Source: Lithospermum erythrorhizon (Eukaryota > Streptophyta > Magnoliopsida > Boraginales > Boraginaceae). Taken from it: a stretch of DNA of 64,000 nucleotides. Shown here one piece after another: positions 11,926 to 25,189 of the stretch. The notes beneath the pieces are model-generated. The model saw only the letters and a list, made by a program, of their open reading frames with translations, did not search any database and was not told the origin of the DNA. The position numbers and the translations under genes are program-made. The stretch covers positions 868,001 to 932,000 of the forward strand of contig JADFUC010000789.1 in NCBI GenBank assembly GCA_019722365.1, in the 5' to 3' direction. Within the stretch, counting starts at the first letter, position 1; each line of letters starts with the position of its first letter.

Positions 11926-12042
11926 CATATATGTGAATGTGATTCACATGTATGGTTGTGACATATTTGGCTGTTTTATTTGACTGTTTCAACATTATCA
12001 TAATCATTATCAGTCGGAACAGTAAGAAGCAAAAAAAGTAAG

Positions 12043-14482
12043 ATGGAGTTGAACAGTTCGGAAACGAATAGGAATCCTCTGGTTGAATCCCACAACAATG
12101 GAGCTGATAAAAAATGGTGGGACAAAGTATTGGATTTGCAAGAAGCAAAAGATCAAACATTGTTCTCTTTACCAATGATCCTCACCAATCTTTGCTATTA
12201 CTTGATTCCAATTATATCGGTGATGTTCGCTGGGCACTTTGGAGACCTCCAACTTGCTTCTTCCAACCTTGCTAACTCTTGGTCTGTTGTCTCTGGCTTC
12301 TCTTTCCTGGTAGGCCTGAGCGGAGCACTAGAGACGTTATGCGGCCAATCTTATGGAGCTAAATTGTATGGAATGATGGGTGTTTATTTGCAAGCAAATT
12401 GCATACTCTCAACACTATGCAGTGTTTTAATATCTATCCTATGGTGGTACTCTGATATTATTCTAATTGCATTACATCAAGATCCTAGCATCGCTAAATT
12501 AGCTGGAACATATTTGATATATCTCATTCCAGGTTTATTTGCTTATGGATATTTGAATAACATGTTGAGATTTCTTCAAACACAATCTGTTATTATTCCA
12601 TTGGTTTGGTGCTCCGTAGCCCCTTTGCTTGTGCACATTGGAATATGTTATGCTCTAGTCCATTGGACTGCTCTTGGTTTTAAGGGTCCTGCTTTAGCAG
12701 TTTCACTTTCCTTTTGGTTGTCAGTTTTTATGCTTGCCTTTTACATTCTTTGTGCCAAAAGATTTGAGAAAACATGGGAAGGCTTTTCTTTGGACTCATT
12801 TCATCGAATCTTTGGAAACTTAAAGTTGGGACTTCCTTCAGCTGGCATGGTTTGGTTAGTACTCACACTCATCTTAACTTCATCTCCCACTAAGCTTGTA
12901 AGCGCCATCTAAGCTTCAAAAACCGGCATCTTGGTGCATTTTTGTAATTGTTAACAATAAGTAGTTAAAGTCATGTGACCTGTGTCACATGTTTAGGTTT
13001 TGGTCATAGAAAGAACATCTTATGATTTGGGAATTTCAACAGTTTATGATGGGTTACTAGTCCTATGGAGTAATCAAATTTATATTATTTGGCTCGAGGA
13101 TTTATTGAAATTAATCAAAATGGTTAATTACTCTACCTACACTTCTTATCGATTGTGAAGTAGTAGATAGTGTTTGCACTTCACTCTTGGGCCAATTTTG
13201 AAACAGGCCCCTTGTTTCCACAGGGTAATGTCGTGTACCATCCGACTCCCCTACCCCGCTTAGACGGGATCCTCTTCGGGGGCCATTAAGGCTTGCTAGC
13301 TTGTTAATGTTGATGTATGGTAGCTTACTAGTATTATTGTTTACTATTTTGATATTTTTCAGTTTAGAATATTGGGCTTTTGAGATTCTTGTGATATTAT
13401 CTGGGTTGATGCCAAATTCAGAAATAACAACCTCAGTGATTGCAATGTGGTAAGATTGGGCCCTTCTCTAGAAACTTCTCCATATCTTTGAATAGAGAAG
13501 TGGTTGTTTGCTGATCAATATACTAATATCTGAGTTTATACTTCTCAGTGTTAATACAGAAGGTATCTGCTACATGATTGCTTATGGTCTGAGTGCAGCA
13601 GCGAGGTACTCGATATGCTTAAGATAATTCATTCATCTTAAAATTGTAAGATGTTTTATACTTCTCAAGTCGTCTGACCTTTGCTCTTTGCATAATGGGA
13701 GTTTGATGCTTCAAAACTTAGCGCTTTCTTTTTTGTGGACTTTTTGCCTGTCATGACACTAAAATGTTCTATTGAAACTTTAGCACAAGAGTATCAAATG
13801 AGTTAGGATCTGGCAATGTCGGTCGAGCCAAGCATGCAGTATCTGTCACTCTCAAATTGGGTCTTCTTCTTGCGCTTATTGTGGATTTGGCTTTAGGACT
13901 TGGGCATGATGCTTTTGCTGGCTTGTTTAGCAATAGCAAAGTTATAATTGATGGCTACACTTCAGTTGTACCATTTCTTATGCTGTCCATTCTCTTAGAT
14001 TTCAACCAAGGGGTTCTCTCAGGTTTGTTGGTTTTGTATGCCATTTTCTAAAATGAAATAGTTTATGATTTTAAGGAGATATTTGAATATGACAGGGGTG
14101 GCTAGAGGATGTGGTTGGCAGCATTTGGCTTTCGGCATTAACTTGGGAGCATTTTATCTAGTTGGAATGCCGATAGCAGCTGTTCTTGCTTTTAAATTGA
14201 AATTATACGCTAAGGTAAACACTTGTGTCTCTTTGTTTTGCACGAGTTTTGTTCTTCTGAATATTGTTCATCTATTTGTTTGTAATGAAAAATCGAACAT
14301 GATGAGGAACATGGTATGATTCCTGCATATTTTGGTTGTGAAATCTGCAGGGCTTGTGGATCGGATTAGTCTGCGGTTTGTTTTGCCAGTCTGCTTGTTT
14401 GCTGCTGCTTACATTAATCATCAAATGGGAAAAAATCGACCTTTCTTCTCAAGGCAGCAACGAAATTCAAGTGTTGGTTTAA
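12043..14482 (+). CDS. MATE efflux carrier (DETOXIFICATION family)
   Basis: Six exons, 12043-12854, 13363-13449, 13549-13605, 13790-14022, 14096-14214 and 14351-14482. All have GT..AG borders and one continuous frame encodes 479 residues, the normal DTX size. MATE proteins export organic cations, alkaloids, flavonoids or toxins in exchange for protons or sodium across the plasma or vacuolar membrane. Exon 1 carries the first MatE repeat: PMILTNLCYYLIPIISVMFA, then SGALETLCGQSYGAK, the conserved plant MATE signature. The second repeat begins near GLPSAGMVCLEYWAFE at the exon 1/2 join. RVSNELGSGN in exon 4 is also conserved, and about 12 hydrophobic segments are visible. Substrate and membrane cannot be told from sequence. 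The upstream region is altered by a MITE between two copies of a 23-bp repeat. Confidence 0.93.
13190..13300 (-). mobile_element. Au-like SINE fragment in MATE intron 1
   Basis: Read on the minus strand, the segment carries GAGTCGGATGGTACACG, then ATTACCCTGTGGAAACAAGG and GGCCTGTTTC, in the same order as remembered plant Au SINEs (GGTCGGATGTACGC..CCTTACCCTG..GAGGCTGTTTCC). It lies inside the 508-bp first intron and disrupts no exon. The ends are not sharp. Confidence 0.55.
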
Positions 14483-16986
14483 TTAATTACGAGTTTTAGC
14501 CTGTTTAATGTATTTTAGTTCGACTCAACTCATGACAAGCCTTTCTGCTGGATAAATAAAATGAGAACTTATTGTTGCCACTAAGCATTTCTTCAACAGA
14601 AATATTGAAAAAATAAATGAAGTTGATCAATTGCTTCAAGTTTGCTTCTAGTGTTCTTATTGTGGAAGTTACTGAACCCCTTAGTTGTATCTATTCGGTT
14701 CTCTGTAAACAACTTTAGTTGAAACTTGTGCTGGAAATAACTAAAATTGTTAAGCAATTCTATTTATAAATTGTCGACTGTGTATGTGAAATACTTCATT
14801 CGAGATTTGAACAACATATTATTTATTATAATCTCAATTATTAAGATTTTGGAGGCAAGATTGCAAGTAGGAAGGTCGGTTTATTTACAAATCTGTGCTT
14901 CTTATTTTCTTCTTGTTTATGTATTTTGAACTAACTTTTCAACTAACTAATAACTATAGTTGAAATTAACAAAACCTTGAGAAAATATTTAAGTACCTAG
15001 TCTACTTCTAACATAACAAGTCATTTTCTGAAAAGCTTCAATAAAATATATATTCACAAAGTGGTGCTACTTGCTAGAATAATAAAGCTTGAGATACTAA
15101 ATATTCAATCATAAATTATGGCGTTCGTATGTGCTATTATTGTTTTTTTTGTATCTTGGTTTACTTTAGTATTAGTTTGACTCCAACCAGAAAACATGTA
15201 ATAAGCATTGAATATGAGATTATAAATAAATCCACCATAGAAAATTATTAAGTTCCCTGATTTACTTGTTCCCCACTAATCATCTCACACGAATTCCACT
15301 AACATCTTTTTTCCTCCACCGATGAATCCGTCGTAACGAAATGAGATGAGACATCATTTAGCTTTAATAATGTGTGGAACAAGAGAATCGTTTGTAATTA
15401 GGTCATACACTTAGGGCTTAATTATAGCATTGCAAATTTGACTTCGAAAATCAAGTGTAGGCAAATGAAGCAACATGCATGTACTATATATGCTAGATAT
15501 AGCTTCTCTTTTAATCTCAGCAAGCGAGATAAAAATTGACTAATAAAAGTGATCGAACAGCATAAATATTCCTGGAGTACTTATTTTCGATCCATTTATG
15601 TTCGTTCGGATGTGCTAACTTCATCATATTCTTTTGATTTAATATGTAACCATATGTGATAATGTCCACTAATACAAGAATATGAATTTGATTCCATAAA
15701 ACCCCATTAATCAAGAATAATTGCATTTGAATAAATGCTTCAGAATCCAAGAATTTGATCCTTCTTATCACTACCAGCTACTGTATAACTTCCACTTATC
15801 ATTTATCAATTTTTTTTTATATATAGGCGATTGCTTACGCAATTATATGATTTATATCTCAATTAAGTTCTTAACTCATAAGAGTAGGAATATAGGCTTG
15901 TTTTTATCTTTTCTTAAGTTTCTTTTATTTGTTGATAAGTTAATAGGCTTCTTAATATTTATTTGTAATAAAATATCTGTTTTTTCATGTTAATAAGATA
16001 ATTAGTAAAATATAATACATGATATTATACAAGAAAATTTATTTAACAAATATTCTTATATCAAATTTCAAATGCAAATTTTCTATCAAATAGAATATAT
16101 TTTTTATTGACATTTATGTAATCTAAGAACACATTTTAGAAAAATTCGATAAAATATTTATAATTTTATCGATCACTTATGTCTCTTAAATTCTTGTGAA
16201 ACATCAATTAATTTGGAATACAGGACTACAGGAGAATTATATAACACTATGAGACTCTCTACCCAAAATTGTTGGCAATGTACTAGCATACGATTATTAA
16301 ACTGTTTATTTTGTTTATCATAGACTATTCAATAAGCTTAGTTGAAATATCCCTAAATAAGAATATAATAGAACTTCCTCAAATCCTTTTTAGTAAATGT
16401 TTTTATAATTTTTTGAAGAGAAGTTTCGAAAAAGATGAAAAATAATTTTAACTATATTACAAAAAATTACAAAAAAAAAATATATTACCTTTAAAACTAA
16501 TCTAAAATATTAAACACGTATAAAGAATTGGAGGAATATATGAAAAAGAGGGAAATTAGAAGAAAAAAATGGTAGTTATACTAGAAAAATCAAGAATAGA
16601 GAAGTTATGGAGTATTATTTGCTTAATCAAGGGGGTTGGTGATTGGTGTGTATGAGAGCTCTTATCTCCAATTCTCCACTCTGATCTGTGGAGTCAGATA
16701 TTGGCTAGCTGCCTAGCTACACCTTCAAGTTCATTGTTTTTCTAGAATGAAAATGGTAATAAAAGAATCAGATATAGCTAAGATGTTTAAATGCAAAACA
16801 TGAATAAAAAACATAATTGAGGATACAATAGTGGAAGAAGAGAGAAGAAAGTGCACAGTTAAGACAAATGTCGATCCATTATAATCATTCATATTTGCTA
16901 GTACATTTTCTTGGTCCTAATAAGATAACTACTCATAAATATTAGTAATACGTTATTAAGAAAAATGATAATACATGAACATAGAT
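14483..16986. other. MATE 3' flank and gene-free spacer
   Basis: The first 100-200 bases are probable 3' UTR. The rest is AT-rich with no recognisable gene. Open frames at 14747-14929 (plus), 15517-15771 (minus) and 15721-15993 (plus) are low-complexity hydrophobic translations of AT-rich DNA. Confidence 0.4.
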
Positions 16987-17613
16987 TTAAGAAGAAGCCC
17001 CCCCTGAGATTTTAGGTGAAGTAAGAGGAAACAATGACAAAAGTTGAGGCTCAGAGTAGTCGTCTGTTGGTGTTGTTGTTCTTGGTGAAGGATGCAAGTA
17101 AAACTTCTTCTCAGCTATAGCTTTCTCTTCTTCAGATGAACAATTATGGTATTGCTCTTCATTATTCAACGGTGTAACAGGGCTAAGAACAAGTGATGGG
17201 AAATCAAGAATGCTTGGAGATAATATCTCAGGACGCTTATTGTTCCTAGGAGAAAAGCTTCCTCCGCTGCTGCTGCTTCCAACAAAAGGGTTGATCCTTA
17301 ATCCATTCTTGAGGCTGTTTCTTCTTTCATACAGCTTAAAGCCCTGCTTTTTAGGTGGAATGATGAAACCTCCTTTGTTCTGAAGATCTGATGATGGGGG
17401 TTGCTTGTAAGTTTGTTTAGAGGTTTCTGATGATCCGGTAAGCATTTGGACAACTTGTTTGAATGATGTTGTGTCTGCTTGGACAAAGGTTGTTGGATAA
17501 GGGTTGGATTCTGATCTTGAAATGGTTGTTTTGGGAGTCAATGGTAGAGTGGCTGATGATCTATTCATAGGAGAACATATTTCATTTTCTTGAGGTTTTG
17601 AGGTGACCTCCAT
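16987..17613 (-). CDS. VQ-motif protein (VQ4/VQ31-like)
   Basis: Intronless gene of 208 residues starting METSK-like (MEVTSKPQENEICSP). The VQ motif is SFKQVVQMLTG, matching FxxxVQxLTG, preceded by the FVQADT stretch typical of this subgroup. Several Ser/Thr-Pro sites follow (SPRNN, SPSILDFPSLVLSPVTP, SPRTTTPT), plus a C-terminal LLSLFPLTSP. VQ proteins are plant nuclear cofactors that bind WRKY factors. The Ser-Pro-rich members of this type are MAP-kinase substrates acting in defence or osmotic signalling. An in-frame ATG at 17724 would add 37 residues rich in Lys, Pro and Ser. I chose 17613 because remembered relatives begin at this methionine. Lack of introns is usual for plant VQ genes. 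Confidence 0.85.
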   Translation of the reverse strand: MEVTSKPQENEICSPMNRSSATLPLTPKTTISRSESNPYPTTFVQADTTSFKQVVQMLTGSSETSKQTYKQPPSSDLQNKGGFIIPPKKQGFKLYERRNSLKNGLRINPFVGSSSSGGSFSPRNNKRPEILSPSILDFPSLVLSPVTPLNNEEQYHNCSSEEEKAIAEKKFYLHPSPRTTTPTDDYSEPQLLSLFPLTSPKISGGASS

Positions 17614-20600
17614 TGGAAATTTGGAATGATGAGGATGGAAAGGGGAAGAAGAGTAAGTTTTGGGTTGGTTTGGTTTGGTTTGGCTTTTTGGGTGGAGAAG
17701 AACAGATGGAAGAGTGAAAAACAAGGTTATTTGCTTTGATGTGCTGTGAATGGGGATTGCTTATTCTTGTTTTTTCTTTTGATTTTGCTCTACAGTAGAC
17801 TTAACTTTGGCTTTTTTTCAACATCTCTCCTCAGTCCTCACCATTGTTGTATTAAAAACTCTTTTTATTTTGCTGTTACAAGTTTGGTTAATGGTTTTCT
17901 TTTGGTGGGGTTGAGGAGATTTATAGGAGCAAGAGAAATGCAGACCAACGGTCAATACTCCATCCTCACTAAATTTATAGGAATATTTTACTTATTAGTT
18001 AAATACTCCGTATCTTTTATAATGGGAGGGAGATCAATATGTTGAGAATTGTTATAGTAATAACATGCACACACAACTTTTAAAAACTAATAAAATAATA
18101 CTTTCTCCGTGACGCTTTTATTCGATCACGAAATAAAAAATACTTATTAAGAAACATTAATATTATTATTAATATATTCATAAATTTACTTTTTTATCAA
18201 AAAAATACTTTAATTAATTTTAAAAATAAAAAGTACTTTATTATGGATAAAACGAAAATATCAACATAAGTTTCAGATTAATTTTAGTATTGACACAAAA
18301 GAAAAAGAAATAAAATTTTTGTTTATATTTATCAATTAACGACTAAAAAGTGATTCAAGCATTTGTGAGACGAATATCACATATCAATACTTCATAAATT
18401 AATACTACAAACATAAAAATAAATAAAAAGTGTAATGGTCAACCATCTTAATTTAATTGAAAGGATTCCCTCATTCAATTTTGAGACTATGTTAAAAGAC
18501 AACTAATTCATTTTTAAAAAATGAATCCCTTATTCAATTTTGAGCTTATGTTAAGAAATGGAGTATTAAATACTGCAAGTCAAACATTCATATCTCATAC
18601 TCCGTAACTTTTTGAATAGGGATAATATTTGTCTAAAACTAAATTAGAATAGAATTAAATCTTTTAAGTATTTAGTCAAACGTTTTAATTGACTTGAAAA
18701 TTGAAATTAAGTAGCCTTGACACCAAATTGATTTAAATCAATCATTATTACTTACGTTGTTGACTCTTACTTTCCACAATGAATTGATGATTACTGTTAA
18801 AGGACAGATATAAATTTGAGTAAATAGATTCATCATCACTTTCAATCTTGTAAGTGATAAGTGGTTTTTAGCAATTACATTGTTGTTTCAAATTTCAAGC
18901 TAATTATGCACACATTTTTCTCATTTTAAACCCCGTTGACCATTATTTGATTTGGAAGTAAAATGTACGTAATACTTAAAAGTAAATAAGAAAACATAAT
19001 ATTTATTAGCAAATACTGAGTATTTTTATACATTAACATAAAAATTCTTCTATTTCGTAAACCAATTACATTTCGGCATTCCACATCGCGCCGAATTATA
19101 AATTACATTTTATTCAATACAAATATAAAATGGATATCATTGATTTATTTTTAAAATATTTTCATAATATTATTTTGTTTGTACTTTAGCAATGCATATG
19201 TAGTCTGATAAGCAATTTTATCTCTAAAGTCAGAAACAATTAATTTAAATATATGAAGATTTAATGCAAAATTTAAACTCCCATGACTATTATAAAAAAA
19301 AATTATTTATAAATGAATGAATAATGTACTTCTGGTCAATATATATTGTCATGTAATTATTAGATACCTTTTAATTCAGAAAATCACATAATTTAATAAT
19401 TTAATAATTGACAAAGATTACTTAAGTTATATCAAAATGGCTTAATTTCATCTAGGCACCTTTTACAAAATTTTGAAATAATTAACTAAATTATTCAACC
19501 TTTCAAGTATATCTAAAATGAATTTTTCATAACTAAAACTCTTTTCAAATTATACTCAGATGCTTTTAAATAATAAAAATTTAAATTTAAAAAAAATAAT
19601 TTCAAATAACATCAAAAATAATTTGACGACCCTAAGTATATAGCTCAACCACATATCAAAATAATTTTATAATTAACAATTAATCACATCACCTGCCTCC
19701 ACGCCCCCACCTCACCACCAAGCTCAAGGGAAAGATCGTTTAGGGATGAAATCAAAAACTATGTAACAATTTATATAATGCTATGTGCTCACAGTTTTAT
19801 TTATGAAATTAAAACTATCAAAAGTTTGATTTATCAAAGTTCAAATGTATTATTGCTGAATGAAAGAAGATATTACCACCGGAAATCATTTATATGTTGA
19901 ATAAAATATCAATGGGTCGGTTCGGAGTTTTAGATAATTTGACTTTAAATGCATACTCCGAGTAAAATAAATGATACAAATTTATTTCTTTGGCTCTGAT
20001 TTGTTTCCCCCCAAGTCCACAACGAGGTGACCCTTAGGGTCTAGGGGGCTTGGCATCAACGTCAAAAAAGAGTGGCCTGACCGCCCGAGTGATGACTGAT
20101 GATATAGCTAATAGGGCCAACAAAAGAAAGGATACAAAAGAGTTTTACAATACACTGTCCCATTTCAGCATTGACTTCTGAGCCGAATTGGGATTAGTGG
20201 GATGCTCACACTCATCATTTTTATCAAAAGAATAATCAGACGATTCATATCAATCAAAACCAAACTGAAGATCCTTACAAGAAGCATTGTTACATAACCA
20301 ATCCGTGAATGCCAAGGAGTAGAAGGCACTTTGATGCTCATTGGGAATAAAGATGTTGCTTCTACTCATTCTTTTGCACTTTCCAAATATCTATCATTCT
20401 TTAGTTTTGTTATCATTAAATTTTCTAACTTGGTAGTATGGTCTCTACAGCAAAGAACGTGTCAAGCAAGTAAACCTGAGAATGTTAGCAAGAGAAGTCA
20501 TATCATGTTTATGATCAAATTGACCTTTGATCAGGGTGCGTGAAGCCGTGAACTACACATACATACTATCAATATCGAAACAACATTATTGCGCATTTTA

Positions 20601-22220
20601 ACATCTTTCTACTCATTTGAGTCACTATAATAGAAAGAATGTATATGTTAGTTCTCAATGCAAATCATAGTCCATTTTCAATTTAATTGATCATGAAAAT
20701 AAAAAATATTTTTATTAAGGAGTTTAATAATATTATCGGTACTAATATAACTTAAAAAAACTTTATCAAAAAATACTTTATTTATTTGTTTAAGATAAAA
20801 ATATTTTATAAAAAGATAAAAAATAAAAATTAAGAAAACATTAAAATCCTATATATAAACAAGCAAAAAAGAATTTTTTTTTTTACTACGTGATGAATTA
20901 AATTGAAACGGATGAAGTATTATTCAATTCAACTAACTCTCCCACAATAATAATTATTTATGGCATTTTGATTGATCAATGTAAATTTATTTTATCTAAT
21001 GTATTCCTTATTATGATCATCAATTCTCACTCTTATATACACCCTATCTAATAAGGCAACCATCATTGAAGATGTACACTGACTTTATATGAGCATAAGA
21101 ATTTTTTATTCGGTCGGTTTGACTAGCGAGGTGCATACCTAAACAATGCCTTACTTTTGTTTTTTTTCAGTTAACCAACAAAGCTTCAATTAAAGGGCAA
21201 TGCTAAGTGAACAATAAATCGAAAAAGATGAACATGGTGACCTAGTAGGGTCCGTCTCTTTGGTTTGGTCATTTTGTTGGACTCCTATCTGTTGTGTTGT
21301 ATGAATAATGTTCCACCATCGGTCCGATTTCCATTCAATAAATCCAACCAACGATAATTTCAAAGATGAAGCTTTAAAGAAGTTTGATAATTTATATATT
21401 ATTCTTTCTTGCATGGGAATACGCCCTGCCAATAACAGACCAAGAGGAAATTCTAAAGAAGTTTCAGTTATTATGCCGTGCAAAATTTTAAATTCCTCTA
21501 AATAAATATTCGCTAAAATATTTCTTCTTGTGATTTGTTAAATTGCACTTTAAATTTATTTAACGCAGACCAAGAATTTAAATGAAATTAGCAATTAAAG
21601 TCTAATTTTAAATAAAACCTAATTTTAAATGGTTAATTTATTTATCCAATTTAGTAATGAAAATATTTATTTGTAAATGTCCTGTCGTAAGCTATGGTCG
21701 TGGAATGCCAAGAATCTAAAGGATCCACTGTTCTAAAGAAGTCAATTATCTTGGGACTTCTCAAAAAATGTAACAAGATGGAAATGAAAATCGATAATTT
21801 GAAAAGAAAATTTAAGATTCTTGTTATTTTACTATTTTTTTAGCTTTTTTGTGGCAATTTATGTAATAATGTAATGTATTTATGCAAGAGTTTAGCATAA
21901 TGTTAAAATTTATGCAAGAATTTTGTTTGAATTTATGGATCTGTTTTGATATATACCTGAGTAAGCATAGCATAACAAAAGAAATGAACATGACAAAAAT
22001 TGGAAGTGACTAAGCATATATTGATTCCAAAAATAGGTTACAAGTTAAAGTTAATATTAAGCTATTACAAAAACACTAGCTATCGATGTACAGTCGTTAT
22101 TCTGTGAGGATTAATTTTTTAAATAATCGGTACAGAGCAAAATCGTTGATATTATGTATTAAATTAACTTGCTATAAATACTTTAGTGATATTAACTTTA
22201 GAAGAAACATGACAAAAGTG
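17614..22220. other. Long AT-rich gene-free spacer
   Basis: Includes the probable VQ promoter. Around 18.09-18.25 and 20.67-20.86 kb there are AT-rich stretches sharing words such as AAAAAATACTTTA, possibly decayed copies of one MITE family. A two-unit imperfect repeat lies at about 18.46-18.56 kb, sharing ATTCAATTTTGAG. A short GC-richer patch at about 20.0-20.1 kb is unexplained. No coding region is supported. Confidence 0.35.
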
Positions 22221-22224
22221 AGTA

Positions 22225-22620
22225 GGAATGAAATAATCAAATTTATCTAAACAATACATGACGGAAAGTTAAAAATTACATACCCAAGAGTTCTTTAATT
22301 CGGGACAAGTGTCACACGTTGATTGCTTTATGAAAAGATAAGAGGAATGAAAATAATCAAATTTATTTTAAAACAACATACGATGGAAAGTTAAAATTAC
22401 ATAATTATTATTCTTTAATTCTGGGACAAGGTCACATGTCGATTGCTTATGAAAGATCACGGGCTTAAAATAACTCTGACCCCTCTCCAAATTATATGAT
22501 AGAATGGGAGCATAATGTGTGGGAAAGTTAAAAACATATAATATTTATTCTTTAATTTGACAAGTTATTACATATTGATTGCTTATGAAAAGATCATGAA
22601 ACTTCAAAAATAATCTCTAA
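22225..22620. repeat. Three-unit diverged tandem repeat
   Basis: Three successive 110-150 bp units carry the same word order: GGAAAGTTAAAA, then an ACATA run, then TTCTTTAATT, GACAAG, and TTGATTGCTTATGAAA-like sequence. They begin near 22225, 22345 and 22490. The units differ by short insertions. No coding function is evident. Confidence 0.6.
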
Positions 22621-23219
22621 TTCTCCCCTTCCCTAATTATATATAGGATAGATGACAAAACTAGAATCAACTAAGCAGGGAATGTAGCAATGTTTAGATA
22701 AAAAACTGAAATTAAACATCAAATATTCAAATCTTGTGACAAGTCTTTCATGTTGGCGGTGTTTTTGCCCGCTTTGAATAAAAATATTTTGAGGCCTTTT
22801 GCATTTGTCCTTGTCGATTTGAAGGCCGGATCACGTGATGAAAGAAGAAATATCGTGGAGGCGCCGAATCAAAACACCAACAGTTTGAGAAAACACTGAC
22901 TAATGAGTTGTATATGCTTCTCAGCATTGTTCAAGGCTTTCAAATGTGAACTTGACTACTTTAGATCAAGATCGGGACATATTGTATGTCTCATTATGAT
23001 TTTTGTTATCGTCATGAAACAAAATAAACCCAAGCTTATCATGTCCTTTCTACAAAATGTGCATAACCAAGAAGGCTAAACAAATAAACAAAAGATAAAC
23101 ATATGAACTAAAATATAAGCAATCACCAAACCCCGTTGTCATGGCTCGTCTATATAATGTTTTGGTACAAATATTTTCTCACTTTTGATTCTTTTCCTAA
23201 TACTCACTCCATTCAATGG

Positions 23220-25182
23220 ATTTACTTCTTAAACTTTCCGAACCTCCAACACTCTTATGTATTATGGATTGAGGCGTTGGATGCCACCTTTTCTGCTTGA
23301 GCCATGCTTAGGTCCTAATATTACAATTGATTTGAGAATAAATCCACTTGTAAAATAATTGTATATCACTCATCAACATAATCTTCAATTATTTTTCAAT
23401 TCAACCTGGGTCACGTAGGACAAAGATATTTGTATTGGAATTCCATTGAAGCTATTTCTACAAGAATATTTATTTCTCTGTCCAAATCTACAACCCATTG
23501 ATTTGTTGAACCACCTCGAAAGTATCTAACATATTTAATAAGTTTTGCTCTTGGCTTTGGACACAATTTGCCTCCCACGATCAAATTTTATTCCTCATTT
23601 AATTCCAACTGCATGATCAAATCCTTTATCATTGGCATGATTGTCAATATAGGTTTATTCCTTGCATCAAGAATAAAGGAGTTGAACACCTTACACATAT
23701 TATTTAAGAAGACAACACATTTAGAAGTAAAATATGCCTCCCTCTAGTGACTAAAGATCCTTATCTTCAAACCACTTGAGTGCAAGAACATCAAGAGACT
23801 TCATTTTTTTCATTGCCTCCTTGTAATACACAAAGAAGTTGTGGAAGATGTCAGAATCATTCATAATACTTTCAAATGTTTCCGAGCCTTTTAAACTCCG
23901 CTCTCTTAAAGTTCTCATGCAAATCCCTCATACAAAATCTATGAGAAACCATAGACATAACTGTCTTGAATGCTTCTATTAAGCCCTTCTACTTGTTTGA
24001 CATAAAAGTCCATTCATATTATTCTCTATCACAAGTGGTTGTTCTTATATCTTCATATAAATGTCCTAGAAATCACTCCCAACTATTCTTATTATATACC
24101 TCAACCAACCCATATGCAATGAGGAAGATGTTTTTATTTGAATCTATGCCAACTACTACAAGAAGCTGACCACCCCTCTTAGTCTTCAAGAAACAACCAT
24201 CAACCCCTACAATATTTATACATCCACTTCTAAATCCTTCCTTGCAGCTTGCACAACACATGTACCATCTTTGAAAAATACCAGCGCCCTCTTCATTTTC
24301 AATTGTCTTCACATAGCAAGAAGTGCCAGGATTAGTCTCTATCACTTCTATATAGTAGTCCCAAAGCCTTTCAAACTTCTTATCCTCATCACCATATATG
24401 GATTTCAAGGCTGTTGCTTTAGCCCTAAAAGCCTGCCACTTACTAATATGTTGTCCTAGCTTAAGTGTCATTTCTTTTCAAAAATATGAAGGCTTATAGG
24501 TAGGTAAATGTCTAAACTTCTTCTTATAATGCCTAACAAGCCATGATGATTTGAGTGTCTTATTATCATACACATGCATACATGTATGATCTAAATGCCA
24601 TTTCCTAATTTGTAGCCCTGTTTCTCCACTTAACTGTTTGGCATATATGAACCACTCACATTCTTTATCTTTACACACTACTCTAACTCTCTTCTTCTCA
24701 TTTTTGACATACCTAATTTCTCGAACAATTTTAATACTATATGTATCAATTGCAGACTTTAACTCTTCCCTAGAACCAAAAAGCATACCTAAAGCAAACT
24801 TTGGATGTCTATCATCAGTTTTCCTGTTATACTTAAGGAAACTATCTAGCCTACTACCAGCTCTTTCATCATCACTAGAACTTTTATCATTTCTCAAGTC
24901 CTCATTATCAGACCCTAAATCTATATCACCATCAACTACCTAATCACTCATGCACTCTGATTTAGAAAATTTTGAAAGGTTGGACGTGATCCACCTTCCT
25001 AACTTCCCCGATCTATCTATATCAATCAAGGTGTCATCATCTTCCATATTGTAGTCCTCATCAACTAAGCCTTCAGACTCCTCATTATAAGCATTATCTT
25101 CACTATCACCCTCAGAATATTCCACCTGCCTATCCCCCATGTGAGTAGGTCCCAAATAGTCATATTGTAACGACTGTGTCAC
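23220..25182 (-). pseudogene. Decayed Mutator-like (MULE/MuDR) transposase
   Basis: Fragments in MULE order on the minus strand: 25182-24940, an acidic N-terminus; 24897-24478, the MuDR DNA-binding domain (FALGMLFGSREELKSAI, then CEWFIYAK and WHLDHTC); 24471-24073, the start of the transposase domain with GVDGCFLKTKRGGQLLV, including the first catalytic Asp, and GIDSNKNIFLIAYGLVE. Beyond 24073 recognisable family sequence continues (GHLYEDI, WTFMSNK, KGLIEAF, SHRFCMRDLHENFKRA) but is broken by several stops. KLCPKPRAKL-like sequence near 23.55 kb marks the C-terminal part. With at least four stops and frame breaks it cannot make transposase. Terminal inverted repeats were not found. Confidence 0.85.
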
Positions 25183-25189
25183 CTATAGT

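Noticed and set aside
21190..21505. Overlapping frames on both strands, 97 and 65 codons
   Set aside because: No family resemblance; isolated in AT-rich spacer.
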